A stretch of 64,000 bases of DNA from Ipomoea triloba (lineage: Eukaryota; Streptophyta; Magnoliopsida; Solanales; Convolvulaceae): NCBI RefSeq assembly GCF_003576645.1, contig NC_044916.1, positions 3,909,291 to 3,973,290 of the forward strand, given 5' to 3'. The notes beneath the pieces were generated by a model that searched no databases, was not told the DNA's origin, and saw only the letters and a list, made by a program, of their open reading frames with translations. Shown in pieces: positions 21,108 to 32,835 of this stretch. Position 1 is the first letter of the stretch, and every line of letters starts with the position of its first letter. The position numbers and the translations under genes were made by a program.

Positions 21108-22890
21108 TCAGAAAGGAAAAATAACAAACACAAGCACACCATATCTTATATTCCTCAAACGCTAAATTCTCCATAAACAATAATGTGTTGTATTCGAGAC
21201 TAATGAGTAAAACTTGTCCAGAAAGAAGTCTTGTTTAGATGTCAGATGAGAGAGTAACTGGACACCAAATTAGTTGAAACTTATACAACAATAAAATATC
21301 AGGAATCATGATTAACCCAATTTGACTAACATAGGCTAATGCTGCTATCTATCTGTCTAGAGACTAGACTAGATGCACAATGAAACTAAACTTACAGATG
21401 TATTATTTTTGTCAAAGAAACATGTGCATCATTTTCAAATGAAAGAACAAAAAACCTTATAGCTTTGATATGGGAACCAAACAGAAACTATAATGCCACA
21501 GGCTGTGTAGTAATACATTGTCCATTGACATCCATGGTACTATGAAGAAGACGTGAATGGTTTCCGATTTTCCAACACATCTAACAATCATCCATCTACA
21601 ATGTAAGAAGAGAAGATACATTTACGTAAGGCCCATAAAAAGTTTAACACAAAGTATGCATGTTATTTTTTAAGTGTGTTTCATCGTCCTCGAGCTGAAT
21701 GCAAGCCAATGAGATGCACTCACAGAGTCACAGCCCTAGACAAGGAAAGGGATTATTAATAAACTAAAATACAAAATTACACTAGAAACACTGCAGATTG
21801 AACTACAGATTAAAAATGTACTTGTTGCAACATTCTCATGGAAAAAGGCTTTTATCCAGAGTCAAGTTTTACATGTTTTTGATTTGGTTGTCTCTAACAT
21901 TATGTTGATAATGAATCTGCTCACACTTGGTCTTATAGTTGCTTACTATAGGCACAAACTACAGAGGGAGAAGATGAAAGTGAGACGAGCTCACCAGACA
22001 AAAGGTTAAAGGAGGGTAGATTTTCTTTCCTAGTGCAAGTAAATCTCATATCCTTCGGATTGTTTTAGATAGAGGAGGACATTTGGGCAAGTAAAACGAA
22101 TTTGTTTCCTTGTATCCCTCTAACTCCCTCTAACTTCATAAGATACAATGTCAAAGGGAGAGAGATTTCAAACCTCCCCACTATTACTTCCATTACATCT
22201 ACTTTATACAGCATTGAAGAGATGTCCTTTCTCCTCTTTTTCTGCCCCAACCAAAGATAGCCTAATCCTAGAAATTCAAGTATACTTAAAGATATAGATA
22301 CTTGATACTTCAAATTTGGACCTCCTATGCTAAAAGTAACTCTGAAATCCTAGCAGAAAGGTAAAACCATCAACTATATTTCCAACCACATGCACCCTAA
22401 CTCTCAAAATGATTCTCTCGCTAATTTTCATGAAAGCTGGGCAAACTAAGTAAATTACACCCAAGGGAAATATTTTACACAAAGCAACCCCAAAAATTGA
22501 TCACTTGGAAATTATATCATCTATCTTTGTTGTGGTGAGCAATAACTCCACAGTTTAAAAGGCACATCATAGAAAGAAACAAAATATGACTAGTGTTTTT
22601 AATCACAGCCTCACAGGACAATTGGGAAAAAGGCACAAGACATTTTATTGGCTAATACTTAATAAAATGATCCCAGAAAGATAAAAGTAAACAGATTAGG
22701 ACACTTTGAAAGATCCAGAATTATCCAAATACTAAAACCCTATATATCACCCAAGGTAAAATAGAAACAAAATGCACAGTAAAATTCATAAAAGAAAACA
22801 GATATTTCTTCGCTGGTGCTCATTCCTACTTGTCAGACAATCTCCTAGAGTGCATGGATGTAAAACTTCATTCCAATCCTTTGGCATTTA
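21108..22890. other. Region downstream of the NFD6-like gene
   Basis: No protein-coding exon is supported. Sequence composition is less repetitive than the neighbouring spacers, so part is likely 3' UTR or alternative 3' exons of the NFD6-like gene. Nothing else is recognised. Confidence 0.4.
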
Positions 22891-24293
22891 TCAGGCATCA
22901 TCATTGCAATCTGATAAAATACCAAGTATTAGCAAAGCCCTTACATTATTAGCTACTACAGGAGGGTAAGAATACAAGATATGCATGATTGCATTCAGTC
23001 TGTAAAGAGTATCTGGTTCAGTTATCTGGGGCTAATTTTTTGGAACTAACTCATCAACAATCAATGACAGCTGCATGATTCACAAATCTGCAAAAAATAG
23101 TACCTCTGAATTACTCTACAGTCAAGCAGCCACAGAATATGATCTAATTGCATCAAAGCCCCAAGTTCTAATAAACCACAGAAACTCCTTAATTTTTAGA
23201 CTGCTTGGATGCTAGGTGTGTTGAATGCAACTATCACCAACAACTGGAATATGGTTACTCAGCTCCTCTCCACTTAGAAAGGAAATTAGACATAGAATGA
23301 CTTGGACATGGCAAGGACAATTGTAGATGGTTGTGAGCTCTTCAAACTTCATATATATTAACATGATTTCATTAAGATTTGTCACTTATTTTCTTGAAAA
23401 TCCAATGAGAGCATTCTAAACCTAAAGGAGAACATCTTGACCAGAATGAATGAAAGTCATCATTAAAGACTTAAAACTTAGTACTAGTACTATGTGCAGT
23501 TAATAAACAGGAGTAGCAATGTGGAAAAGGACTACCACATTGAAACAAGACATATCTGGTGGGTGTGACTTTGTGAATTCACTATAATTGGAGGCACATA
23601 CTGAGTAAGAACCATATATTATATCTATCATCATCTCCATAGCAATGTGGGAATAATAAGGCAAACTTTTTGGAATGTGAACAATGACCAAGAAATAAGC
23701 CATTCAAACAATCCAAAATCAAAATAGCATACTAAACACCAACATTTTCTTGTTAAAAGATAGATCTATGACATAGAAAGAACACAAAAATATCCCTCAA
23801 TAGTTCAACTTATAGAGTATTAAAACTTAGAAACAAATTGCTCACGTATGAAGTTCAAAGCTGTAAAGTAAATATGAATAGAATATACCTTCAAGACTCC
23901 AACCACGGCTCCGAGGAGCGACTGAGAGCATGGAATTGAGCAAAGCACAGGCCGTCGCTGTGTGATACGGCAGCATAGTCTCTAATCTAACACAGCTCAA
24001 CTCCAACGGAGACCTTCACATTTTAATCATATCAGGAAAATACAAGAAATGAAATGCAAATCGAATGTAGATATGAGTTCATAATTATAAGATTAACTTA
24101 AATCAGATAGAGAGGAAAAAAGAAAAATCAGATAAAATTACCTGAAGATGCGAGCAGTGAGGGGCTTCTGAGTGGGGATGCGAAAAGGAGAGGCGGAGGT
24201 CTTAGGCTTCGCTCCGGTTGCCAGTCTGGTTGCGGCGGTCCGGGCGGAGGCTGTGGCGGAGCGAAAGACGGACCTGGCGGCGATGCTGGCCAT
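22891..24293 (-). CDS. NUCLEAR FUSION DEFECTIVE 6-like organelle protein
   Basis: Three coding exons on the minus strand: 24142-24293, 23889-24013 and 22891-22910. They join in frame to 98 residues. The protein opens MASIAARSVFRSATASARTA, an arginine- and serine-rich presequence without acids. The family core follows: SPFRIPTQKPL, RSPLELSC and ETMLPYHTATACALLNSML. It ends WSLEDCNDDA. This matches the small plant NFD6 family, mitochondrial or dual targeted; Arabidopsis NFD6 loss blocks polar nuclear fusion in the embryo sac. Only the last 20 coding bases lie in exon 3, beyond a 978-bp intron, so simple frame scans miss the gene. In this family alternative 3' exons changing the C-terminus are common, which the long downstream region would permit. 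The assignment rests on motif memory, not a database search. Confidence 0.82.
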
Positions 24294-25451
24294 GGTTTCT
24301 TCAGGTACAGATCGCGCTGCGAGTGGCTCGGGTTTGATCTTTCAACTGTAAAGCCTTATCAAGGGTTTTTGGGGTTTTAAACCATTATACCAGAGAGATG
24401 CCACATGGAAGGCGTGGGTGTGATCTTAGGAGGTGATATTGGATTGGCTCTTTATATTTCATTTAGTTAAGTTAATTTAGTTAAGTTAAGAAAGTAGTTA
24501 TGAACATATATTATATTGCAATAGAGTCAATAATATTTTAAAAAAATCATTAGACCATAACATTGCATTTAAAAAAAATCTACCAATGAAATTATAAATA
24601 AAAATTGGTAATGATATTTAGGGGGTTTCATTTAGGGGTGTTTTGCAAATGACTAATAATTGTCATATTTCGAGTTGGTAGTTATTGGGTTAACTGGTTT
24701 GACTAGCTGATAATATTAGCTGATTGTAAAAAAGAAAAGTGTTTTGTAAATTAGTTGTTTATTGTTAGCGGATTGTAGGTAAAATGATATATAAGGGCAT
24801 AAATATATTGTGCTAATTTATTAACTCTTAAATTACTTTTACAATTTTTATTTATTTATTTATGATGATGATGAAGATAGTGAGTGAAATTAAAAAGAAA
24901 GAAAAATATTATTAGTGTTGTTACTGAAACATAAAGAAAAAGGGACAAGACATATGAACAATAACAAGAGAGATATAAATGTTATGGATGACAAGAAAAA
25001 AATGGTCATTTCATAATTAAAGTCAATCAACTAATCAAAAACTCTATTCTTATTGACTTTTTAGATTTTGGCTTGTTGCTCCAATAAGCTAATGCAAAAA
25101 ATCATTTTGGCCTTATTTGGTAAAATAATTAACCTATCAAATTGGTTAATCAACTAAAATAAAACCAAAGAGCTTATGGTTAAGTGACACCAATTTTCTT
25201 CCTCATATAGGAGGTTGTGGGTTTGAGCCTCAATGTTATATTGTTCGATCAATCAATTGAAATATAACGAGAATCAATTTAGATCCTCATAATTGTTTGT
25301 TTGATTTTTTTTTTTCAAGAATTACTGTAATTTACTCAATAGTAAAGTGTAAACAATCTATATATCTAAATAGAGATCTTTTTCCCCAAAAGTCACAACA
25401 TAAAGTGATAAAATACATGAAATTCTACTATACATTTTAGGGCCCTACATT
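24294..25451. other. Spacer with MITE-like and SINE-like pieces
   Basis: About 24635-25150 resembles the hAT-like MITE at 20.66 kb: it starts GGGTGTTTTGCAAA, ends with TTTGGTAAAATAATTA in the neighbourhood, and contains repeated TAGCTGAT and AACTAATC words. At 25165-25240 a tRNA-related piece has an A-box-like GCTTATGGTTAAGTG and a B-box-like GGGTTTGAGCC. Borders are not sharp. Confidence 0.4.
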
Positions 25452-27076
25452 TTAACAATTAAATATTCTATACTTTGAATTGTTGCCTTTAATACATCTC
25501 ATTTTCTCTAAAACATTGTGTAACGGCACATAAAGCCATCGTCTAATTTTCCTTCCATCTTGTCCATTTGACACCTCTAACTGCAATCTTCTATTCAAAA
25601 CATTCTTTCCATGAATCTCACTATGCATTGCGTTCGAAAAGTACAACTTCCCATTGTTTCCGGATCTCATTCCAATCAGTCGTCTTAGAGATACACTTTG
25701 ATCCATAAAAAACGACACAGTTGACTAAAACAAATTAAGCGAAAAAAAAAAAAAAACATCAAGTTACCCTACATGGCTACATGTGATGTGTTACATATTG
25801 CAAGTATATTGAATTGTAAATAATTGTAGTTATCCCATTGTTGTAATTATGGGGCATAAATTGATTACCTCAGTATCAAGATTGGAAGAGGAGAATGAGG
25901 ATAAACTTGGGGAGTGAACAACACAAAATGGGGAAGGGTCTAGTGATAGTGTGTCAACATGAGAATTTGGAGCATCATTCAGTCTAAGCCATATGTTCAT
26001 CTTTTCAAGCCCAAATGGCCATCCATTTGGTACCACCTGCCCATGTGTGCAGACACAACAAAATTGTTTCATCATCAAATTAAACATTAATCATTCATAA
26101 AATTCCAAATTAAAAGAAAAATCTTTTTCGTAGAAAGGAGTTGAGTAACATAATTTCATTATTGAAAGTAATTATACTTCACAGATGTGTGAAAAACTTT
26201 TCTTGATAATGTCGTCGCTTAGTAAGATTGTCAAAAAATTTGATTGGCTATGTCGACGGTGACGTACAACTAGTGGTTGCTAGATTCTTGCTGATCATCG
26301 GGTAGTAAAAAGTTTTAACCAACTAGTACTAATTTTTTTTAAAAAATATAACCATGATTGTTAAAAAATTTGTTGTTATTGGCAGGCATGAGACAAATGT
26401 TTCGAATTAACTAAAAGCAAAAATTAAAATTTGTGCCTTCTTGCACAAACCTTCAAGGTTTCGCGATTTCCATTTACACCACTAAAGTGGATAGAAATTA
26501 GGTTATTTCTTAAAATTCAAAAATTTCCAACCACCCGTTAAAGGTGGTCAGAAATTTTCAACCACCCAAAAAGTGATTGAAAATCATAAATTTTCACATC
26601 CATTTTTAGATGGTCATAAAATCATAAATAAGTGATTTTCCAGCCATGCATGAAGAATTGTGTTCATAGATTAATTGATTTTTTTTTTTTTAATATCCAT
26701 ACTAGTTGGAAAATGGTATAGCTTACCATGAACTCTCATGAGTCATGACTAAGTATATATCATACCCAAACCTGATTAATTAATTGCAATATAATTGGTA
26801 TTGATTGTTACAAGATCAAGATTGATATGAAGTTTCTTTGAGGCTCCCATTATCAATCAAGACTGCAGGTTGCACACAAACACACACTATATATATAGAT
26901 ACATACAGGCCGGTATAGCAACAGACAACAAACCATCAACATTCTTAGCTAGCTTATTCATTAACAGCAAAGCCCCAACATAGGATCTCTACAGAAACAT
27001 GGAAGAGGTTTCAGAAAACATAATCTAGTTTAGCAATAATGTTTAATTAGATTTGCAGTACCTGTGTAGCTACCAT
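25452..27076 (-). CDS. Uncharacterised plant protein, At3g17950-like
   Basis: Three coding exons on the minus strand: 27062-27076 (15 nt), 25869-26036 and 25452-25724. All are bounded by GT..AG and join in frame to 151 residues. The start MVATQ is followed by VVPNGWPFGLEKMNIWLRLN, a serine-rich stretch, then LDTE joined to STVSFF across the second intron, and SVSLRRLIGMRSG. A GWPxGL block, a Ser-rich middle ending SSxLDTEST and a SxxLxxLIG block are hallmarks of a small plant family of unknown function represented, as I recall, by Arabidopsis At3g17950. The match of LDTE-ST exactly at the splice junction supports the model. The 15-nt first exon is the least certain part, but it supplies the only in-frame ATG with a proper donor. 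No function is proposed. Confidence 0.75.
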
Positions 27077-27867
27077 GATTTGCAGCAAGCTGGGGAGAGA
27101 GTGAAGGGCTGAAGGCCACTGGAAATGTTGTTGAAAGAACTGATGAGTGATGAGTATTTAGTATGTGATGCTATTAGAGAGCTCCATGGTATATATTAAG
27201 TAAGTGTAATAATTAATTAACTAGGTTGTATTATTATTATTTTTTTTGAAGATAACTAGGTTGTATTTAATTGATGAATTTTAAATGGTACGGGAGCTGT
27301 ATGTCTTGAGTAGACCCTAACGGATGCACTGGCACATTTAAACTCGTACTATATTTAGACTAATCTCTGTTTAATTTGCACCGGTTCGCACTAGGCCGAT
27401 CCAATTAAGAGCAAAGTACGTGCTGGTCATATTAATTTTTTCATACGAGATGAGATTTTAAACTTCTAACATCCCTTATGAGAGTGCATACCACAACAAA
27501 GCTGATTTTTGAATGCAATTACATATATTTATATAAGAGAAAATTGAGTTTTTTCCTGCTCGTTGGTAAAGGAAATAGCTAGTTAGATTGTGTTGTACCA
27601 TATATAACCTATCAAACTATAATTTTATTTTATTACTTTAATAACATAATTTTATTTAAATTCTTTTGCAACTGTAATTGAAGAATAATTAGCATGCAGC
27701 TGATTTCCACCGACACCATTTTCCCAACGCCACTGACAAACTCCGGAGTCCCAACTGACACGGCACTCATTCTCATTATCTTATGTCACTTTCCATGCAA
27801 ATATATATATATAAGCCAATAGGAAGGGTTCATGTGCGGATATAGCTTTCCATGCAGTTGTGCAGTT
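27077..27867. other. 5' flank of the At3g17950-like gene
   Basis: The first 150 bp are likely leader and promoter. The rest is AT-rich spacer with no recognisable element. Confidence 0.4.
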
Positions 27868-28050
27868 AACTAAAAAAGACGCACTTTAAGCATTAAAATG
27901 ACGCACCTTAAGTATACAAATTACGCACTTTAAGCACATAAATCACATATCTTAAGAAGAAAAATCACGCATCTTAAACCACATAATACAAAAACCACTC
28001 ACCTTTAAGTACAAAAATCACGCACCTTAAAAAGGAAAATCACTCACTTT
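27868..28050. repeat. Degenerate minisatellite with a CACGCACCTTAAG core
   Basis: About eight copies of a 20-27 bp unit, variants of AAAATCACGCACTTTAAGCA, run head to tail with drifting spacing. Confidence 0.8.
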
Positions 28051-28129
28051 ATATTTGACATAGATGCAAAAAGACCAAATTGCCACCGTACATTTTTTAA
28101 TCACTGTTAATCCTGTGCGTTGATTTAGG

Positions 28130-28330
28130 CAGGATCAATGACTCAGATTTATAACTCTATGTTCACAATTACAAAACTCTATATTCAACAGTATAACACA
28201 ATTTTTGAATCTATATAACAAAATTGTGAACGTAGAGTTCAAAAATTGTGAACATTAAGTAATTTAATTTTGTATATTGAGATCTAAAATTGTGAACATA
28301 GAATTCTAAAATTATGAAGAAGGTAAACCC
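28130..28330. repeat. Fold-back repeat with TTCACAATT / AATTGTGAA words
   Basis: ACTCTATGTTCACAATT near 28155 and its near-complement AATTGTGAACGTAGAGT near 28222 could pair. Further AATTGTGAACAT copies follow. Probably a degraded MITE. Confidence 0.55.
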
Positions 28331-29640
28331 GCGTCCATAGCATAATTTGCTTTCAATGCTTGTGATAGGAATCAAACCTCCACTCTATCATTAAAAGTTA
28401 AATATTAAAGTAAAATTTTTCATTCACTAAACCAATATCCGGAAACTTTTACAAACTCATCTCGACGCCACACTCCTCTCCACGGAAGCCCAACAAAAAT
28501 AGAAGTGGGTTGTTGCAAAAATGGCAAATCTGTTTAAAAACTAGCTTGGGTCCTGACTAGCCTGCCTAGCAGATGAGACTCCTTGCTGGTTGTGGACTGA
28601 AAATATTTCCAAATTAATTGGGCCTTAAGCTGCACTATACACAGCCCACAAACATTCTGGCATTTTGCTATTAAAGAAGTCATTAGCACTCATTCTTGGC
28701 AATTAGGTCCACTGTGCACTGTAGACTCTGGTCTAATATATAAAATTTGACTTTATAAAATAAAGAATACAGGTGTATAATGCATAAAATTATATAGTTG
28801 AGGATATATAAACACTTAACAAAATACATATATACATAAACATCATATTTTAAAACAACTACATACAGAGCATGCGTATTATGCTATAAATTTATGTGTC
28901 TTCATCTATATAATTTTGTACATTATGAATTTCAATTCTATAATGTGTATGTGTATTATCTTAAGTTTTTATGTCTTCAGCTATATAATTCATGAAGTCA
29001 AATTATGTATATTGAACCAGGGTCTACAGTGCATTGTTGACCCTGGTCCACACTATATATATAGGTCTTATCCTTACTTTGTAGGGACACATCCTATTCG
29101 ATCTAGACACTTAACACTATACGTCAAGGCAATATTATATTATACTCCGTATTATTCAAAATAGCAAATTCCTTTGTCTTATTGAATTCCCATTCACACA
29201 AAGGATTTCCTCCATCATATATATATAATGCCACTATCCGAATTTGTGCACTCTATAAACTTCGCTCAAATTTAATAGCGCTCAAACCGCACAAATTACA
29301 TTAGGATGACCGTGCTTGCGACCACCCCACCCCTCCCAGAGCAGTGTGTGGGTCCACTCTTCACCAACCAGAATGAAGATAAATTGGTATGGTAAATTAG
29401 TAGAAAAAAACAGAAAATTGAGGTCATTTTCTTTAGCCCCACTATTTCCCTACTCATCAGTCAAGACAATGAATGATACCTGTATTCACACAAGCAAACA
29501 TGCAGCATATATGATATATATATTCTCCTTTATCTTCTACATGGATGGGCAACCATGTGCTACTGAATGACAAACTCAAATCTGCACAACTTGTATATAT
29601 ATACACACACGCATTTGTTGTGCAATATATATATATTAGC
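28331..29640. other. AT-rich spacer
   Basis: No coding exon or complete element is supported. Short open frames at 28916-29164 and 29316-29570 have no domain and spacer-like composition. Confidence 0.45.
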
Positions 29641-30370
29641 CAACAGTTATATCATCGGCACCATCGTCTAGGGTGAATGACTATTGAGCTGAGGCAAACT
29701 CGCAACCACAATCTGAGAGTGTGCACCGGGTAAACCTCGCCTTATGACCCTAGCTAAAAAATGATGTAAGTTATCCTAGATTGCTCATAGTTAACCAGTT
29801 CAAACCAAGAAGGCTAATAGACATGTCCTAGTTGCCAAACTTGTAACATTGTTGATGAGGTAAATACTCTCGGGTATATGGATACGATTAGAGATTATAA
29901 ATTAGTAGTTCGGATAGTTGAAACTGAGGGTTAGAGGGTCCCAAGCTTTTAGATGTTCTAGGGAGTAAATGTTTCCAAAAAATCTCCTCAGCCTTGCAAT
30001 AAACGCTCCATCTATAGGGGAATGGAGGGAAACACATGCCGAACGTCGTCGGACATGCTCGCCACATCCCACATGTCCTACATGCACTGGAAGGTCAGCG
30101 ACCTTATAAATTAATACAGGTGGATCTTGATTCCTGACATGCCCATCCTCTAGAATAGGAAGTGTTTCTTGTCGGAATACACGTTCTGAGCCTCGAGATC
30201 GGGACAAAGCTAACATTCAATGACGAACTTATAATACTCTTATTAGGTTAGGTCAGGACTCTTATTATCGGGTTGGATCCCATCGGAAATTATTCCTCAC
30301 GCCCCTAGGAGTACATACCGAGCAGATACTCAGCTTGTTACCCAAGGTATATTCTCATCAATTGTGATTA
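29640..30370 (-). mobile_element. Probable LTR-retrotransposon remnant
   Basis: The stretch is GC-richer than its surroundings. It contains a 105-codon minus-strand frame (29902-30216) rich in Arg and His, with no domain I can name. It carries a sequence (CCACAATCTGAGAGTGTGCA near 29708) found inverted near 31.48 kb, so a dispersed repeat is present. No terminal repeats or primer site were found. Confidence 0.3.
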
Positions 30371-30684
30371 CCAAGTCAATATAACCTGACCACCTCCCTC
30401 GTGAAATTAGGGTTTCCTTGTGAAAATTGAAATTGAAACAGAAGATGGGCAACATTATTTGGGTGCAGGCATGTGTAGAGCATATGCAAAGATAATGAAA
30501 TGGCAGTAATATAATAAAGAAATGGAAGCAGCAGTCAGTAACAGATAGAGTGTGATGTTGGCATGCAGTGATAGTGAAGGTAATGGAAGTGATGATTATG
30601 GGGGTTTTAGTTAATTATGTTGGTAATAATTATTATAAGTACATCATTCACATGCACTCCCCAGACATTATTAATTTGTACAAA

Positions 30685-31770
30685 CTACTTTTTCCTACAT
30701 AGTGAAAACGACTAAGGTTAAGTAGGTTAGACTATTAGAACCTAGACTTAGGTAAAACTTTACTATTTTTATCCCTCAATCAGTGAGTGAAGTAAAAAAT
30801 ATCATCAAGTAATTCAGAACAAAAAATTAAAATACGTTTTGACAAAATATGAAACACGATATATTTTCCATCAAATAAGAACTTAAATTTAGATGAATTT
30901 TACTATCTTTATCCTCTTCACGTGCTGGAGCCAAAAAGTTTGTTAAATGGGAACAAAAAATTAAAACACTTTAATTTGAAATATAGTACAAATGTCCATA
31001 ACAAAATATGAAAAGCCTTGCACTTCCCAAACAACATTAGTTCCTACATAATGAAATCTAAGGTACATTAACTAGGATGGACCATCAAAACCTAAATTTA
31101 GATGGACTTTATTATCTATATATCTTTATATATCCTCCTCTCATGGTGGCACATAAAATATCGATAAGAGGGTAAAAAATTAGAATATTTTGAACCATTG
31201 TTTAAAAAATGTGAATAACGAAATATTAAGTACCATGCCCTTTTCAAATAACATTAATTTCCACAAACAACTTCCTATATAATGGAATTTGAGGTTAACT
31301 AGGTTGGACTATCAGAACCTAAATTTGGATGAACTTTGCTATTTATCTTTGTTCTCCTCTACTGGTTGAGCCAAAAATATCTTTGAGTGTGTCAGCATGT
31401 TCTCGGTTGAGCCCCTCGCAAATGAATTTTTTAGTACGATTTATCTCTCAGTTGTGGTTTGTGGACTATTACACATAAACGGATCGAGTTTACTCAATGC
31501 ACACTCTCAGGTAGTGGTTGTAGTTTTATCTCCTCATCTAAAAAATAAATATCGTTGAGTAATACACTTTAAAACATGATTTTAAAAGGGTATTTATAAC
31601 AAAATTTTGAAACACGCACTTCCCAAACAACATTATTAGCTCTCACAAACAACTCTCCACATGGCTACATAACAAAACGTATAGTTAATAAGCTAGGTTG
31701 TTAACTAGGTTGGACCATTGGAACCTAAAATTGGATGAATATTAGTATCCTTATCCTCCTCTAACATAAC
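30685..31770. repeat. Degenerate direct repeat array, about four to five copies
   Basis: Starts near 30690, 30870 (partial), 31030, 31250 and 31640 share CCTACATA.TGAAA, TTAACTAGGTTGGACTAT, CAGAACCTAAATTTGGATG and TTATCCTCCTCTA. Unit length varies from about 180 to 390 bp with heavy divergence. A dispersed repeat seems to have inserted in the copy at 31.39-31.55 kb. Confidence 0.7.
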
Positions 31771-32300
31771 CTACCAAGACCAGCTAAGGAACTGCACCTG
31801 TCAAACAGCAACTACTTGCCCTACAACATTAATTATTTTTAGCTGCAAATGGGCTGTGGTACAAGGGGCAGTTATATTCTTGCATGCTCCACTGTTTTTT
31901 TCTTTTTTCTTTTTTAAAAAATAAATATTTTTGTTTTCATTTTCAAGTCTTCAATACACGTATTGGCATTGCACTGCACCAATATTTTCAACCGGAAAAT
32001 TTTAGTAGAATCTTTTATTTGGTGAAGATGTGAAGTTAGTTTTGTTGATACTATGGATAGTGATCTCTCGATATACAATATCCGCATGCATCAAACTCCA
32101 ACTAATCTAAGGGTGCGCTTGGAAACCTGGAAAATCATTTTCTAGGTTTCCAGTGTTTGGCTAGAGGGGGAAATGGAAGTCAATGGAAAATAGGGGTGTG
32201 ATCAATGAAAAATAGAGGTGATGTTTAGAAAAATGACTTCCCTTTTTTTTAGGAAAGTCATTTTCAGTTTGCAGCAGTGGAGCAACAAATTACTCCAACC
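31771..32300. other. Spacer with one MITE end
   Basis: Near 32111 the sequence AGGGTGCGCTTGGAAACCTGG resembles the inverted form of TTTCCAAACACACCCT at about 63105-63120, a widespread MITE end. Otherwise nothing is recognised. Confidence 0.4.
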
Positions 32301-32835
32301 ATCGCCAAAGACCTTGTGGTCTAGTGGCACTCGGTGTCCCGATTTACACTCCCACATGGATGATGGGAGTGGCTTCGAGCCTCAGTGGAGGCAAAGTAGC
32401 TATGAACAGATACTACATTGTAATATGACCACCATCGCTTACTACCCCACCACCAAACATACCCTTTTAAAATATTACCTCGAAAGAAATGGTCGAGTGG
32501 ATAAAGCATTACTTTCGTACCAAAAAGTCAAAGAGTTTGATTTTTGTCAATATCCAATAGTCACTCAATCCCCGAAAGAAGTGGTCCGAGTGGATAAAGA
32601 ATTACTTTCGTACCAAAAAGTCAAAGAGTTTGATTTTTGTTAATATCCAATAGTCACTCAATTATCTAGGTCAGAATTATTGATCATCAATTTTTTTAAG
32701 GTGGCAGTTTTGGTGTCTTATCAACGGAGACTTTTTTAACCCAATATGGTAGCTCAAGTGGTAAGTGAGAGAATTTGGAGAGAACCTAAGTTTGATTCGC
32801 ACAAGTGACAAACACGGGTGGACAAAAGAAATCAA
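32300..32835 (+). mobile_element. Cluster of SINE-like tRNA-derived elements
   Basis: Three pol III-promoter-like units lie head to tail. Unit 1: GGTCTAGTGGCAC (about 32319) with GGCTTCGAGCCTC (about 32371). Unit 2 is tandemly doubled with a period near 92 bp (32481-32570 and 32573-32663), each with GAGTGGATAAAG and AGTTTGATTTTTG. Unit 3: GGTAGCTCAAGTGG (about 32748) with AGTTTGATTCGCAC (about 32787). A diverged relative of unit 2 lies at about 34080-34140. Confidence 0.5.

Noticed and set aside
29902..30216. 105-codon Arg/His-rich minus-strand frame as a host gene
   Set aside because: Located in repeat-derived sequence, no recognisable domain, no splice partners; kept only as part of a probable transposon remnant.
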